From assembly GCF_014267175.1 (NCBI RefSeq), contig NZ_JACMTR010000002.1, positions 5,047,501 to 5,111,500 of the forward strand: a stretch of 64,000 nt of DNA, given 5' to 3'. This document shows, one piece after another, positions 25,408-34,678 of the stretch; position 1 is the stretch's first letter; every line of letters starts with the position of its first letter. The notes below the pieces were generated by a model. That model saw nothing but the letters and a program-made list of their open reading frames with translations. It did no database searches and was not told where the DNA came from. The position numbers and the translations under genes were made by a program. Source of the stretch: Pseudonocardia sp. C8 (GTDB taxonomy: Bacteria; Actinomycetota; Actinomycetes; Mycobacteriales; Pseudonocardiaceae).

Positions 25408-27708
25408 ATGTCCCAGTCCACCCTCGCCCAGGGCCTCGAGCTCGGTGCGGGAGACCTCACCGTGGTCGGTGTGGTCGCGGTGGTCGCCCTCGTCGCCCTG
25501 GCCGTCGGCGGTCTGCTGCTCAAGGAGGTTCTCGCCCACGGCGAGGGGACCTCCAACATGCAGGAGATCGGCCGCGCGGTTCAGGAAGGCGCGTCGGCGT
25601 ACCTCAACCGCCAGTTCCGCACCCTCGCGGTGTTCGCCGCCGTCGTGTTCGTCCTGCTCTTCGCGCTCCCCGCCGAAGACCTCGGTGAGCGCATCGGCCG
25701 ATCGATCTTCTTCGTGGTCGGCGCGGTCTTCTCCGCGATCATCGGCTACCTGGGCATGTGGCTTGCCACGCGCGCGAACATCCGGGTCGCGGCGGCCTCG
25801 CGCGAGCCGGGCGGCCGCGACAAGGCCACCAAGATCGCGTTTCGCACCGGCGGCGTCGTCGGCATGTTCACGGTCGGTCTCGGCCTGTTCGGCGCCGCCG
25901 TCGTCGTGCTCGTCTACGCCGGGCAGGCGCCCCGCGTGCTGGAGGGCTTCGGCTTCGGTGCCGCGCTGCTGGCGATGTTCATGCGTGTCGGCGGCGGCAT
26001 CTTCACCAAGGCCGCAGACGTCGGCGCCGACCTCGTCGGCAAGGTCGAGCAGGGCATCCCCGAGGACGACCCGCGCAACGCCGCGACGATCGCCGACAAC
26101 GTGGGCGACAACGTCGGCGACTGCGCCGGCATGGCGGCCGACCTGTTCGAGTCCTACGCCGTGACCCTGGTCGCCGCGCTGATCCTCGGCACCGCGGCGT
26201 TCGGCCTGCAGGGCCTGCTGTTCCCGCTGATCGTCCCGGCGATCGGCGTCATCACCGCGATCCTCGGCGTCTACCTGACCAAGGCCCGGGAGGGCGAGAA
26301 CACGCTGCGGGCGATCAACCGCAGCTTCTACCTGTCGGCGCTGTTCGCCGGCGGGCTCTCGGTCGCCGCCGCCTACGCCTACCTGCCGTCGTCGTTCGGT
26401 GACCTCGTCAACCCGACCGACGGCGAGGTCGCGGGCCTCGCCGGTGACCCGCGCCTGGTCGCCGCGGTCGCGGTCGTCATCGGCATCGTCCTGGCCGCGG
26501 TGATCCTCAAGCTGACCGGCTACTACACCGGCACCGAGGACCGCCCGGTCCGCGACGTCGGCGAGTCGTCGCTGACCGGCCCGGCCACGGTGATCCTGTC
26601 CGGGATCTCGATCGGCTACGAGTCCGCCGTCTACACCGCGATCGTCATCTCGGCCGCCGTGTACGGGGCGTTCCTGCTCTCCGGCTCGGTCGTCGTCTCG
26701 CTGTTCGCGGTCGCGCTGGCAGGGACGGGCCTGCTGACCACGGTCGGCGTGATCGTCGCGATGGACACCTTCGGCCCGGTCTCGGACAACGCCCAGGGCA
26801 TCGCGGAGATGTCCGGCGACGTGGAGGGCGACGGCGTCGACATCCTCACCGAGCTCGACGCGGTCGGGAACACCACCAAGGCGATCACCAAGGGCATCGC
26901 GATCGCCACCGCCGTGCTCGCCGCGACCGCGCTGTTCGGCTCCTACCGAGATGCCATCAACCACGCGCTCGGGGACGCCGGGGTTACCCTGGCCCAGGCC
27001 GGTTCGGCGTTCGCCTACGAGGTGTTCAGCCCGAACACCCTGGTCGGCGTGATCATCGGCGCCTCGGTCGTGTTCATGTTCTCCGGCCTGGCGATCAACG
27101 CCGTGACCCGGGCCGCCGGCGCGGTCGTGTTCGAGGTGCGCCGCCAGTTCAAGGACAAGCCCGGGATCATGGACCGCACCGAGCGGCCCGAGTACGGCCG
27201 CGTGGTCGACATCTGCACCCGGGACTCGCTGCGGGAGCTGGCCACCCCCGGCCTGCTCGCGATCTTCGCCCCGATCGCGGTCGGCTTCGGCCTCGGCGTC
27301 GGCCCGCTGGCCGGCTACCTGGCCGGTGCGATCGCGGCCGGCACGCTCATGGCGATCTTCCTGGCGAACTCGGGCGGCGCCTGGGACAACGCCAAGAAGC
27401 TGGTCGAGGACGGCAACCACGGTGGCAAGGGCTCCGACGCCCACGAGGCCACGGTCATCGGCGACACCGTCGGCGACCCGTTCAAGGACACCGCCGGCCC
27501 GTCCATCAACCCGCTGATCAAGGTGATGAACCTGGTCTCGGTGCTGATCGCCCCGGCGATCGTGCTGCTGTCGACCCCGGACGCCAACCCGGTGATCCGG
27601 ATCCTCATCGCGCTGGTCGCGGTGGGCATCATCGCCGCAGCGATCGTGGTGTCGAAGCGCCGTACGTCGGCGATCACCGACACCCCCGCGGAGAGCTCGG
27701 TGGGCTGA
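25408..27708 (+). CDS. hppA: membrane proton-pumping pyrophosphatase, potassium-independent type
   Basis: 766 residues; AGGAGG is 4 bases before the ATG. About 16 membrane helices. Signature blocks are DVGADLVGKVE with the PPi-binding acidic cluster, DNVGDNVGDCAGMAADLFES, and near the end GSDAHEATVIGDTVGDPFKD. GNTTKAITKG carries Lys where potassium-dependent enzymes have Ala (GNTTAA), so this should be the potassium-independent H+-pump class. It conserves the energy of pyrophosphate as a proton gradient at the cytoplasmic membrane. It is followed by a strong terminator, so probably monocistronic. Confidence 0.97.
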   Translation: MSQSTLAQGLELGAGDLTVVGVVAVVALVALAVGGLLLKEVLAHGEGTSNMQEIGRAVQEGASAYLNRQFRTLAVFAAVVFVLLFALPAEDLGERIGRSIFFVVGAVFSAIIGYLGMWLATRANIRVAAASREPGGRDKATKIAFRTGGVVGMFTVGLGLFGAAVVVLVYAGQAPRVLEGFGFGAALLAMFMRVGGGIFTKAADVGADLVGKVEQGIPEDDPRNAATIADNVGDNVGDCAGMAADLFESYAVTLVAALILGTAAFGLQGLLFPLIVPAIGVITAILGVYLTKAREGENTLRAINRSFYLSALFAGGLSVAAAYAYLPSSFGDLVNPTDGEVAGLAGDPRLVAAVAVVIGIVLAAVILKLTGYYTGTEDRPVRDVGESSLTGPATVILSGISIGYESAVYTAIVISAAVYGAFLLSGSVVVSLFAVALAGTGLLTTVGVIVAMDTFGPVSDNAQGIAEMSGDVEGDGVDILTELDAVGNTTKAITKGIAIATAVLAATALFGSYRDAINHALGDAGVTLAQAGSAFAYEVFSPNTLVGVIIGASVVFMFSGLAINAVTRAAGAVVFEVRRQFKDKPGIMDRTERPEYGRVVDICTRDSLRELATPGLLAIFAPIAVGFGLGVGPLAGYLAGAIAAGTLMAIFLANSGGAWDNAKKLVEDGNHGGKGSDAHEATVIGDTVGDPFKDTAGPSINPLIKVMNLVSVLIAPAIVLLSTPDANPVIRILIALVAVGIIAAAIVVSKRRTSAITDTPAESSVG

Positions 27709-27725
27709 CCGCCGACCACCGACCG

Positions 27726-27762
27726 CGACGGCCGCTCGTCCCACCGGGGCGAGCGGCCGTCG
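27726..27762 (+). terminator. terminator after hppA
   Basis: CGACGGCCGCTCG (27726-27738) pairs perfectly with CGAGCGGCCGTCG (27750-27762), 13 bp with an 11-base loop, 18 bases after the hppA stop. Confidence 0.85.
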
Positions 27763-27829
27763 TGCGTCGTCACCCGATTCGGCTACCCTGCCCCGGCCGG
27801 ACCACGAAGATCGTCCGGCGGGAGGTGCC

Positions 27830-28438
27830 ATGCGGACGGGTCCGGCGGTGCGTGCGGTGCTGGCCGCCTGGTCGGCGCTCCTGCTCGCCGGCTGCGGGTC
27901 CTCCGGCCCCACGCCGCAGGAGTGGACCGACGCCACGTGCACAGCGGTCCTCCCGTTCGTCCGGACGGCCGTCGAGGGCCCCGGTCTCGCCCCGGGGGCC
28001 GATGCCCGGCAGCGGGCGCTCGGCGACTACCTGGGCCGCACCACGGAGGCGCTGGACCGGACCCTGGGCGACCTGGACCGGCTCGGCCCTGCTCCGGTCG
28101 ACGACGGCGACGTGCTCGCCGGGAACCTGGCCGGCGGGTTCGGCGAGCTGCGGTCCGCCTTCTCCACGGCGAAGGGCCGGGTGGACGCGCTCGACCCGGC
28201 CGACCCGGCGGCCGTCGAGCGGGGCCTGCCGGGCGCGCTGGAGCCGGTCTCGCGGCTCGGCAGCGTGACCGGCCCGCTCGCCCACGTCACCGGCAACCCG
28301 GATCTCGCCGCGGCGTTCCGGGCCTCGCCTCCGTGCACCGACCTGACCCGGCTCGCCGATGCCACCCGCGCGCGCCCACCGGACGGCGTAACTGGCACTG
28401 GTCCGAACGGGTCAAACAACGAGGGCGGCGGCGGCTGA
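27830..28438 (+). CDS. secreted lipoprotein, unknown function (paralogue 1)
   Basis: 202 residues with GGAGGTG before the ATG. Signal peptide RTGPAVRAVLAAWSALLLAGCGSS has a lipobox LLAGC at 19-23, so Cys23 should be lipidated and the protein anchored outside the membrane. The mature part is helical: EWTDATCTAVLPFVRT, a middle LGDYLGRTTEALDRTLGDLDRLG, and a second Cys near the end (SPPCTDLTRL) that could pair with the one in ATCTA. The same two-cysteine layout recurs in the next gene, so they look like tandem paralogues. I know no function for the family. Confidence 0.7.
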   Translation: MRTGPAVRAVLAAWSALLLAGCGSSGPTPQEWTDATCTAVLPFVRTAVEGPGLAPGADARQRALGDYLGRTTEALDRTLGDLDRLGPAPVDDGDVLAGNLAGGFGELRSAFSTAKGRVDALDPADPAAVERGLPGALEPVSRLGSVTGPLAHVTGNPDLAAAFRASPPCTDLTRLADATRARPPDGVTGTGPNGSNNEGGGG

Positions 28439-28519
28439 CCGGGATCCGCGTCCTACCGTCGTCATCCGTCCGTTATCTCCCGGGCCCGCTCCCACGGCCC
28501 CCGACCCTGGAGCCCGACG

Positions 28520-29122
28520 ATGGCCACCCCCCGCCCGGCGCGTGCCGCACGGGTCCTGCTCCCCACGCTGCTCGCCGCCCTCCTGGCCGGCGGTTGCGCC
28601 CAGACCGTCGCCGGCACGCCGGCGCCGGACCCCGCGCCGCGCCCCACCGAGGGCGTCGGTGCCGACCCGGTCGCCTGGGGCGACAAGGTGTGCGGCGCGC
28701 TGCTGTCCTACTATCAGCCGCTCAGCGCCCGCCCCGACTACGGCGGCGCCGACCTGCCCGGCATCAAGTCCCGGCTCTCCGGGTACCTGGGCAACGTCAA
28801 GGGCGGGATCGACGCCGGCCGCAAGCAGCTCGCCGCGGCCGGGGCGTCCCCGGTCACCGGCGGCGAACAGTTCAAGTCGTCGATCAACGACCTGCTCACC
28901 CGCACGGCGCCGACCATCGACCAGGCCAAGGCCGAGGTCGACCAGGCCAACCCCGACGACGTCCCCGGTTTCCAGGCCCGGCTTAAGTCCGCCGAGGACA
29001 AGCTGCGCTCGATCGGAACCGCCCAGGGGCTCGACAAGCTCGGCGCCACCCCGCGGCTCGACAAGGCGGTCGCGACGGCGCCGAAGTGCAAGGAGCTCAC
29101 GACGCTGACCAAGCCGAGCTGA
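28520..29122 (+). CDS. secreted lipoprotein, unknown function (paralogue 2)
   Basis: 200 residues. Signal peptide ending LLAALLAGGCAQTVAGTPAP with a lipobox LAGGC (Cys26), followed by a Pro-rich linker as in many actinobacterial lipoproteins. Mature features mirror the previous gene: WGDKVCGALLSYYQPL, a helical region with GYLGNVKGGIDAGRKQL, and a final Cys in APKCKELTTLTKPS. The codon bias is normal. 81 bases separate it from the preceding gene; co-transcription is likely. It may be a cell-envelope partner of unknown process; nothing ties it to hppA or topA beyond position. Confidence 0.7.
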   Translation: MATPRPARAARVLLPTLLAALLAGGCAQTVAGTPAPDPAPRPTEGVGADPVAWGDKVCGALLSYYQPLSARPDYGGADLPGIKSRLSGYLGNVKGGIDAGRKQLAAAGASPVTGGEQFKSSINDLLTRTAPTIDQAKAEVDQANPDDVPGFQARLKSAEDKLRSIGTAQGLDKLGATPRLDKAVATAPKCKELTTLTKPS

Positions 29123-29153
29123 CGCCCGTCGGGCGCGCCGGGCTTGGGCGCCG

Positions 29154-29169
29154 TCGAACATCAGTTCTA
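29154..29169. promoter_or_regulatory. LexA (SOS) box-like operator
   Basis: TCGAAC-ATCA-GTTCTA matches the actinobacterial LexA consensus TCGAAC-N4-GTTCGA at 11 of 12 fixed positions. It lies 5 bases before the ATG at 29174 and overlaps the -10-like TTCTATGCT, so bound repressor would block transcription of that gene. The transcript would be leaderless or nearly so. Confidence 0.55.
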
Positions 29170-29173
29170 TGCT

Positions 29174-29821
29174 ATGCGGGTGCCGCAGTTGTCGCTTTTC
29201 TCCGCGGAGGCCCGGCCGGCCGGTCTGACCGACCTGGTCGGGCTCCTCTGCGGGCCCGGACGGATCGAGCGGTTCGGTGCGGGCGACACGGCACGGTTCG
29301 ACGTGCCGCTGCCGTTCGCGGGCCGCGAACGCGCCCTGGCCGCGCTGGCCGCCGCCCGCGGTGTCATCCTCACGCCGGCCGGGGCGGGCAGCGCCTCCGG
29401 CGCCGACCCGGCCGCCCCGGGTCCCGCCGGGATGCGCAGTGCCTTCCGCAAGGACCTGGCACCGCTGGCCCGGGCCTGGTGCACACCCGACGGGCGCAAG
29501 CAGGTCCCGCCCGACTTCCAGCTGGACGGGTCCGCGCTGCGGCTCTGGGCGCTCGCCGCCGGCCGAACCGACCTGCGCGGCGGCCACCTGCTGCTGCTCG
29601 ACCCGGACGCGCCGTGGACGCACGGACCCCTGATCGCCGCGGCGACCCGGGCCGGGCTGCCGCCGGCCCGGGTCGCGGCCGGGGAACACGGGGCGCCCGG
29701 TCCGGCGTTACGGGTGCACGGAACCCGCCGCATGGCTCGCCTGGTCGAGCTGGTGGGCCCGCCACCCCGTGCGGTGATTTCCTCCGAATGGCCGTGCCAT
29801 CGCAGCCGACCGGCCGCCTGA
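29174..29821 (+). CDS. conserved hypothetical protein upstream of topA, possibly SOS-controlled
   Basis: 215 residues from the ATG at 29174; a GTG two codons on is equally possible. It begins MRVPQLSLFSAEARPAGLTDLVGLLCGPG, then alternating short strands and helices and a Trp-Cys pair (RAWCTPDGRKQVPPDF). No membrane segment, signal peptide or motif that I recognise. It occupies the place of M. tuberculosis Rv3647c, an uncharacterised neighbour of topA, and is probably its counterpart (inference from position). The overlapping LexA-like box suggests induction by DNA damage. Confidence 0.6.
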   Translation: MRVPQLSLFSAEARPAGLTDLVGLLCGPGRIERFGAGDTARFDVPLPFAGRERALAALAAARGVILTPAGAGSASGADPAAPGPAGMRSAFRKDLAPLARAWCTPDGRKQVPPDFQLDGSALRLWALAAGRTDLRGGHLLLLDPDAPWTHGPLIAAATRAGLPPARVAAGEHGAPGPALRVHGTRRMARLVELVGPPPRAVISSEWPCHRSRPAA

Positions 29822-30048
29822 CCTGCCGAACAGCGGGTACGGCTACGCTGTCGGCTCGCCCGGCCCAGGTGGTGCAACCCACGGCGGGGGATGGCGACGG
29901 TGTGAGATCGTGCGATCGTCGGCCGGGTAACGACGCGGAGAGCGACCGTTCCGGCACGCTCGAGATGCACCGCAGGATCGGGCAGGACGGGGCAGCCGGC
30001 ACCAGCGCGATCGCACGCAGCGCGGCCGGAGAGATGAGGTAGGACCAC

Positions 30049-32928
30049 GTGGCAGCAGCGACAACGGGAACGAGTTCGGCACGCACGTCGGGGGGCAGCA
30101 CGCGGCGGCCCACCTCGGCGACGAGCGCGTCCGGCCGCCCGGTCCGCCGCCTGGTGATCGTCGAGTCGCCGAGCAAGGCCAGGAAGATCCAGCCCTACCT
30201 GGGCAGCGACTACGTCGTGGAGTCGTCGGTCGGTCACATCCGCGACCTCCCGCGCGGCGCCGCGGACGTGCCCGCCAAGTACAAGGGTGAGGCGTGGGCG
30301 CGGCTCGGCGTCGACGTCGACAACCAGTTCAGCCCGCTCTACATCGTGACGCCGGAGAAGAAGGGCACCGTCTCCGAGCTGCGCGAGGCCCTCAAGTCGG
30401 TGGACGAGCTGCTGCTCGCCACCGACCCCGACCGCGAGGGCGAGGCCATCGCCTGGCACCTGCTGGAGACCCTCAAGCCGAAGGTCCCGGTCCGCCGGAT
30501 GGTCTTCCACGAGATCACCGAGTCGGCGATCCGGGCCGCCGCGGAGAACACCCGCGAGCTCGACCAGAACCTGGTCGACGCCCAGGAGACGCGCCGCATC
30601 CTGGACCGGCTCTACGGCTACGAGGTCTCCCCCGTGCTGTGGAAGAAGGTCATGCCGAAGCTGTCGGCGGGCCGCGTGCAGTCGGTGGCGACCCGGCTGA
30701 TCGTGCAGCGCGAGCGGGACCGGATCGCGTTCCGCTCCGCCGAGTACTGGGACATCGCCGCCACGCTGGACGCCGGCGCCGAGGCCACCCCGCGGACGTT
30801 CGGCGCCCGCCTGGTGCAGGTCGACGACAAGCGGGTCGCGACCGGCCGCGACTTCGACTCGCTGGGCCGGCTGAAGAAGGCCGCCGACGTCGTCGTGCTG
30901 GACGAGGCCGCGGCCCGCCGGCTGGCCGACGGCCTGGAGGGCCGTGACCTCGCCGTCTCCTCGGTCGAGTCGAAGCCCTACACCCGCAAGCCGTACCCGC
31001 CGTTCATGACCTCCACGCTGCAGCAGGAGGCCGGCCGCAAGCTGCGGTTCTCCTCGGAGCGCACGATGCGCAGCGCGCAGCGGCTCTACGAGAACGGCTA
31101 CATCACCTACATGCGGACGGACTCGACCACGCTGTCCGACACCGCGATCCAGGCCGCCCGTGCGCAGGCCCGCGAGCTGTACGGCGACGCCTACGTCTCC
31201 GACAAGCCGCGCCAGTACACCCGCAAGGTCAAGAACGCCCAGGAGGCCCACGAGGCGATCCGGCCGGCCGGCGAGTCGTTCCGGACCCCCGGCGACATCG
31301 CCCGCGAGGTCGACGGCGACGACTTCCGGCTCTACGAGCTGATCTGGCAGCGCACGATCGCGTCCCAGATGAACGACGCCCGCGGCACCACGGTGAGCGT
31401 CCGGATCTCCGGGACGGCCGGGACCGGCGAGGACGTCGTGTTCGCCGCGTCCGGCCGCACGATCACCTTCCCGGGGTTCCTCAAGGCCTACGTGGAGACC
31501 GTCGACGACGGCTCGTCCGCCCAGGCCGACGACGCCGAGTCCCGGCTGCCCGAGCTCACCGAGGGCCAGGCGCTGACCGCCGAGCAGCTGACCCCGGACG
31601 GCCACTCGACCAGCCCGCCGTCCCGCTACACCGAGCCGGCCCTGGTCAAGGTGATGGAGGAGCTCGGGATCGGGCGGCCCTCGACGTACGCGTCGACGAT
31701 CAAGACGATCCTCGACCGCGGCTACGTCTGGAAGAAGGGATCCGCGCTCGTCCCGTCGTGGGTGGCGTTCGCCGTCGTCGGGCTGATGGAGGCGCACTTC
31801 GGCCAGCTCGTCGACTACGACTTCACCGCCGAGATGGAGGACGACCTCGACTCCATCGCCTCCGGTGACGACTCCCGGGTGCACTGGCTGAACGGCTTCT
31901 ACTTCGGCGCCCACGACGGCGACGAGGGCTCCATCGCGCAGGCCGGCGGGCTGAAGAAGCTGGTGGGCTCGAACCTGGAGGAGATCGACGCCCGCACGGT
32001 CAACTCGATCCCGATGTTCACCGACGCGCACGACCGCGAGGTCGTCGTGCGGGTCGGCCGGTACGGGCCGTACCTGGAGCGGATCGTCGACGGCGAGTCG
32101 CAGCGCGCGAACCTGCCCGACGACCTGCCGCCGGACGAGCTGACCGAGGAGATCGCGGAGAAGCTGTTCTCCGTGCCGCAGGAGGGCCGCAAGCTCGGCA
32201 CCGACCCGGTGACGGGGAACGAGATCGTGGCGAAGGAGGGCCGGTTCGGCCCGTACGTCACCGAGATCCTGCCCGAGCCGGAGGCACCGGAGGATGGCAA
32301 GAAGAAGCCGGCGAAGCCGAAGCCGCGGACCGGGTCGCTGTTCAAGTCGATGTCGGTGGACACCGTCACGCTCGAGGACGCGCTCAAGCTGCTGTCGCTG
32401 CCCCGGGTCGTCGGCAAGGACCCCGAGTCCGGTGACGAGATCACCGCGCAGAACGGCCGCTACGGGCCGTACTTGAAGAAGGGCACCGACTCGCGGTCGC
32501 TGGCCGACGAGGAGCAGCTGTTCACGGTGACGCTCGAGGAGGCCCTCGAGATCTACAAGCAGCCCAAGCAGCGCGGGCGGGGCCGGGCCACCGCCACGCC
32601 GCCGCTGCGCGAGCTGGGCGAGGACCCGTCGACGAAGAAGAAGATGGTGATCAAGGACGGCCGGTTCGGGCCGTACGTCACCGACGGCGAGACCAACGCC
32701 AGCCTGCGCAAGGGCGACTCGGTCGAGGAGATCACCGACGAGCGGGCGTCCGAGCTGCTGGCGGAGCGCCGGGCGAAGGCCCCCGCGAAGAAGAAGCCGG
32801 CCACGCGACGGACCGCGGCGGCCTCGAAGAGCGGGGGCACGACCGCGCGGAGCAGCGCCGCGAAGAAGACCGGGACCACGACGAAGAAGACGACGACGTC
32901 GCGGACCCGCAAGACGCCGACGACCTGA
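30049..32928 (+). CDS. topA: DNA topoisomerase I (type IA)
   Basis: 959 residues from the GTG at 30049, behind AGGTAGGA. After a Ser/Thr-rich leader, the TOPRIM domain starts at RRLVIVESPSKA (Glu39) with the ATDPDREGEA acidic motif (Asp126, Asp128). The catalytic tyrosine is Tyr354 in ITYMRTDS. There is no C-terminal cysteine zinc finger. Instead come four G-R-x-GPYV/L repeats (for example GRYGPYLER, GRFGPYVTE) and a Lys/Arg-rich tail (AKKKPATRR, TTKKTTTSR), as in mycobacterial TopA, where the basic tail helps processive removal of negative supercoils. Confidence 0.97.
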   Translation: MAAATTGTSSARTSGGSTRRPTSATSASGRPVRRLVIVESPSKARKIQPYLGSDYVVESSVGHIRDLPRGAADVPAKYKGEAWARLGVDVDNQFSPLYIVTPEKKGTVSELREALKSVDELLLATDPDREGEAIAWHLLETLKPKVPVRRMVFHEITESAIRAAAENTRELDQNLVDAQETRRILDRLYGYEVSPVLWKKVMPKLSAGRVQSVATRLIVQRERDRIAFRSAEYWDIAATLDAGAEATPRTFGARLVQVDDKRVATGRDFDSLGRLKKAADVVVLDEAAARRLADGLEGRDLAVSSVESKPYTRKPYPPFMTSTLQQEAGRKLRFSSERTMRSAQRLYENGYITYMRTDSTTLSDTAIQAARAQARELYGDAYVSDKPRQYTRKVKNAQEAHEAIRPAGESFRTPGDIAREVDGDDFRLYELIWQRTIASQMNDARGTTVSVRISGTAGTGEDVVFAASGRTITFPGFLKAYVETVDDGSSAQADDAESRLPELTEGQALTAEQLTPDGHSTSPPSRYTEPALVKVMEELGIGRPSTYASTIKTILDRGYVWKKGSALVPSWVAFAVVGLMEAHFGQLVDYDFTAEMEDDLDSIASGDDSRVHWLNGFYFGAHDGDEGSIAQAGGLKKLVGSNLEEIDARTVNSIPMFTDAHDREVVVRVGRYGPYLERIVDGESQRANLPDDLPPDELTEEIAEKLFSVPQEGRKLGTDPVTGNEIVAKEGRFGPYVTEILPEPEAPEDGKKKPAKPKPRTGSLFKSMSVDTVTLEDALKLLSLPRVVGKDPESGDEITAQNGRYGPYLKKGTDSRSLADEEQLFTVTLEEALEIYKQPKQRGRGRATATPPLRELGEDPSTKKKMVIKDGRFGPYVTDGETNASLRKGDSVEEITDERASELLAERRAKAPAKKKPATRRTAAASKSGGTTARSSAAKKTGTTTKKTTTSRTRKTPTT

Positions 32929-32940
32929 CCCGCCGGACAC

Positions 32941-32974
32941 GAGGGCCCGCCCGGAACGGAGCGGGCGGGCCCTC
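32941..32974 (+). terminator. terminator after topA
   Basis: GAGGGCCCGCCCG (32941-32953) pairs with CGGGCGGGCCCTC (32962-32974), 13 bp with an 8-base loop, 13 bases after the stop. Confidence 0.85.
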
Positions 32975-33028
32975 GCCGTCCGACACGGGCCGGCTTGCCT
33001 CGCGCCCGGTTCCCACGAGGGCGGGCGC

Positions 33029-33502
33029 TCAGCCGCCGGAGAGCGCCTTCTTCACCGCGGCAGCGACCCGCCCGCCCTCGGCCCGCCCGGCCGCGGCGGC
33101 GTTCGCCTTCTTCATGGCCTGCCCCATCTGCTTCATGCCCGGCTGCTCCCCCGTCTCGGCCGCCACCTCGGCGACGGCGGCGCGGGCCAGCTCGGCCACC
33201 TCGTCGTCGTCGAGCTGGGTCGGCAGGTACCGGGCCAGGACCTCGCCCTCGGCCCGCTCGCGGGCGGCCTGCTCGTCGCGGCCCGCTCCGGCGAACGCCT
33301 CGGCCGATTCGGCGCGGCGCTTGGTCTCCTTGGTGAGGACGGCGCGGACCTCCTCGTCGGTCAGCTCCCGCGCCGTGTCCCCCGCCACCTCGGCGTTCCC
33401 GACGGCGGTCAGTGCCGAGCGCAGGGTGGTCCGGACCAGCTCGTCCTTGGCCTTCATCGCGGCGGTGAGGTCGGCCCGCAGCTGCTCCTTGAGTGTGCTC
33501 AC
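33029..33502 (-). CDS. GatB/YqeY-domain protein
   Basis: 157 residues from the GTG at 33502. It begins MSTLKEQLRADLTAAMKAKDELVRTTLRSALTAVGNAEV, the YqeY helical domain also found at the C-terminus of the amidotransferase subunit GatB. RYLPTQLDDDEVAELARAAVAE and EQPGMKQMGQAMKKANAAAAGR are the other family blocks. The domain is thought to bind tRNA; the cellular role of stand-alone YqeY is not settled. It is convergent with topA and divergent from the phosphoesterase gene, with 38 bases between starts. Confidence 0.92.
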   Translation of the reverse strand: MSTLKEQLRADLTAAMKAKDELVRTTLRSALTAVGNAEVAGDTARELTDEEVRAVLTKETKRRAESAEAFAGAGRDEQAARERAEGEVLARYLPTQLDDDEVAELARAAVAEVAAETGEQPGMKQMGQAMKKANAAAAGRAEGGRVAAAVKKALSGG

Positions 33503-33540
33503 GGCTCGCCACGATAGCCGCGGGCCGTAGGCTGAACGGT

Positions 33541-34491
33541 GTGAGTACCGTCCGCGCCCTCGCCCGCCTCGCCACCGGAACCGTCGCGACCGGGGCGGCC
33601 GGGCTCGGCTACGCGGCCGGTGTCGAGCGGCGGCACTGGACGCTGCGCCGGGTGGAGCTGCCGGTCCTCGCCCCGGATGCGCGGCCGCTGCGGATCCTGC
33701 ACCTCTCGGACTTCCACCTGACCCCCGGGCAGCGCAGCAAGATCCGCTGGATCGCCTCGCTGGACGAGCTGGACCCGGACCTGGTGATCGACACGGGGGA
33801 CAACCTCGCCCACCCGGACGCCGTCCCCGGCGTGCTCACCGCGCTGGGCGGCCTGCTGGACCGCCCCGGCGCGTTCGTGTTCGGCAGCAACGACTACTAC
33901 GGCCCGACGCCGAAGAACCCGGCCCGCTACCTGCGCCGCGGCAGCACCCGGCGGATCCACGGCGAACCGCTCCCGTGGACGGACCTGCGCGCCGCGTTCC
34001 GCGAGCGCGGCTGGGTGGACGCCACCCACAGCCGTCACCTGCTGGAGGTGGACGGGCGGACCGTCCGGATCGCCGGCGTCGACGACCCGCACCTCCACCG
34101 CGACCGCTACCCGCGGATCGCCGGGCACGACCCCGACGCGGACCTGCGCCTCGGCCTGACCCACTCCCCCGAGCCGCGGGTGCTGGACGGGTTCGCCGCC
34201 GACGGCTACGACCTGGTCCTCGCCGGCCACACCCACGGCGGCCAGCTGCGGCTGCCCGGCTACGGCGCGATCGTCACCAACTGCGGCATCGACCGCTCCC
34301 GGGCCCGCGGCGCGAGCCGGTGGGGCAGCCACACCCGGTTGCACGTGTCCGCGGGGCTCGGGACCTCGCCGTACGCGCCGGTCCGGTTCGCCTGCCCACC
34401 CGAGGCGTCGCTGCTGACCCTCGTCCCGAGGCCGACCAGTGCCGACGCGGGGAAGGGAACCCCCGCGCAGGCGGTCAAGGGCGTCGGGTAG
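33541..34491 (+). CDS. metallophosphoesterase (calcineurin-like, YkuE type)
   Basis: 316 residues from the GTG at 33541. Metal-binding motifs: LHLSDFHL (D-x-H), IDTGDN (GD-x), FGSNDYYG where the usual G-N-H-D is altered to G-S-N-D, LTHSPEP (H), and LAGHTHGGQLRLP (GH-x-H). An N-terminal hydrophobic stretch (TGTVATGAAGLGYAAGVE) suggests membrane anchoring. It is related to membrane-bound phosphodiesterases such as UDP-diacylglucosamine hydrolases or YkuE; the substrate is unknown. The Asn-for-His change in motif III may alter metal use, although Asn-Asp still follows. Confidence 0.87.
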   Translation: MSTVRALARLATGTVATGAAGLGYAAGVERRHWTLRRVELPVLAPDARPLRILHLSDFHLTPGQRSKIRWIASLDELDPDLVIDTGDNLAHPDAVPGVLTALGGLLDRPGAFVFGSNDYYGPTPKNPARYLRRGSTRRIHGEPLPWTDLRAAFRERGWVDATHSRHLLEVDGRTVRIAGVDDPHLHRDRYPRIAGHDPDADLRLGLTHSPEPRVLDGFAADGYDLVLAGHTHGGQLRLPGYGAIVTNCGIDRSRARGASRWGSHTRLHVSAGLGTSPYAPVRFACPPEASLLTLVPRPTSADAGKGTPAQAVKGVG

Positions 34492-34529
34492 AGTACTCAA
34501 CGGCTCACGGGGAGACCGTGACAGCCACT

Positions 34530-34607
<78 letters not shown>

Positions 34608-34610
34608 ACA

Positions 34611-34656
34611 AAGGCCCTGGTCGGAGACTCAATCGAGAGTCCGAGACCAGGGCCTT
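34611..34656 (+). terminator. element-borne terminator for tRNA-Pro
   Basis: AAGGCCCTGGTC (34611-34622) pairs with GACCAGGGCCTT (34645-34656), with further pairing inside (GGAGACTC with GAGAGTCC, imperfect). It lies 4 bases past the tRNA and is part of the element. A chromosomal hairpin with the same CCCTGGTC/GACCAGGG stem lies just outside attR. Confidence 0.7.
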
Positions 34657-34678
34657 CGTCATGTGCTGGACGCCCTGC

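Noticed and set aside
25222..27942. Very long minus-strand frame opposite hppA
   Set aside because: Composition is Asp/Arg/Gly/His-rich with no family resemblance, and the plus strand encodes a complete pyrophosphatase.
29167..32940. Very long minus-strand frame opposite topA
   Set aside because: Shadow of topA; low-complexity product without motifs.
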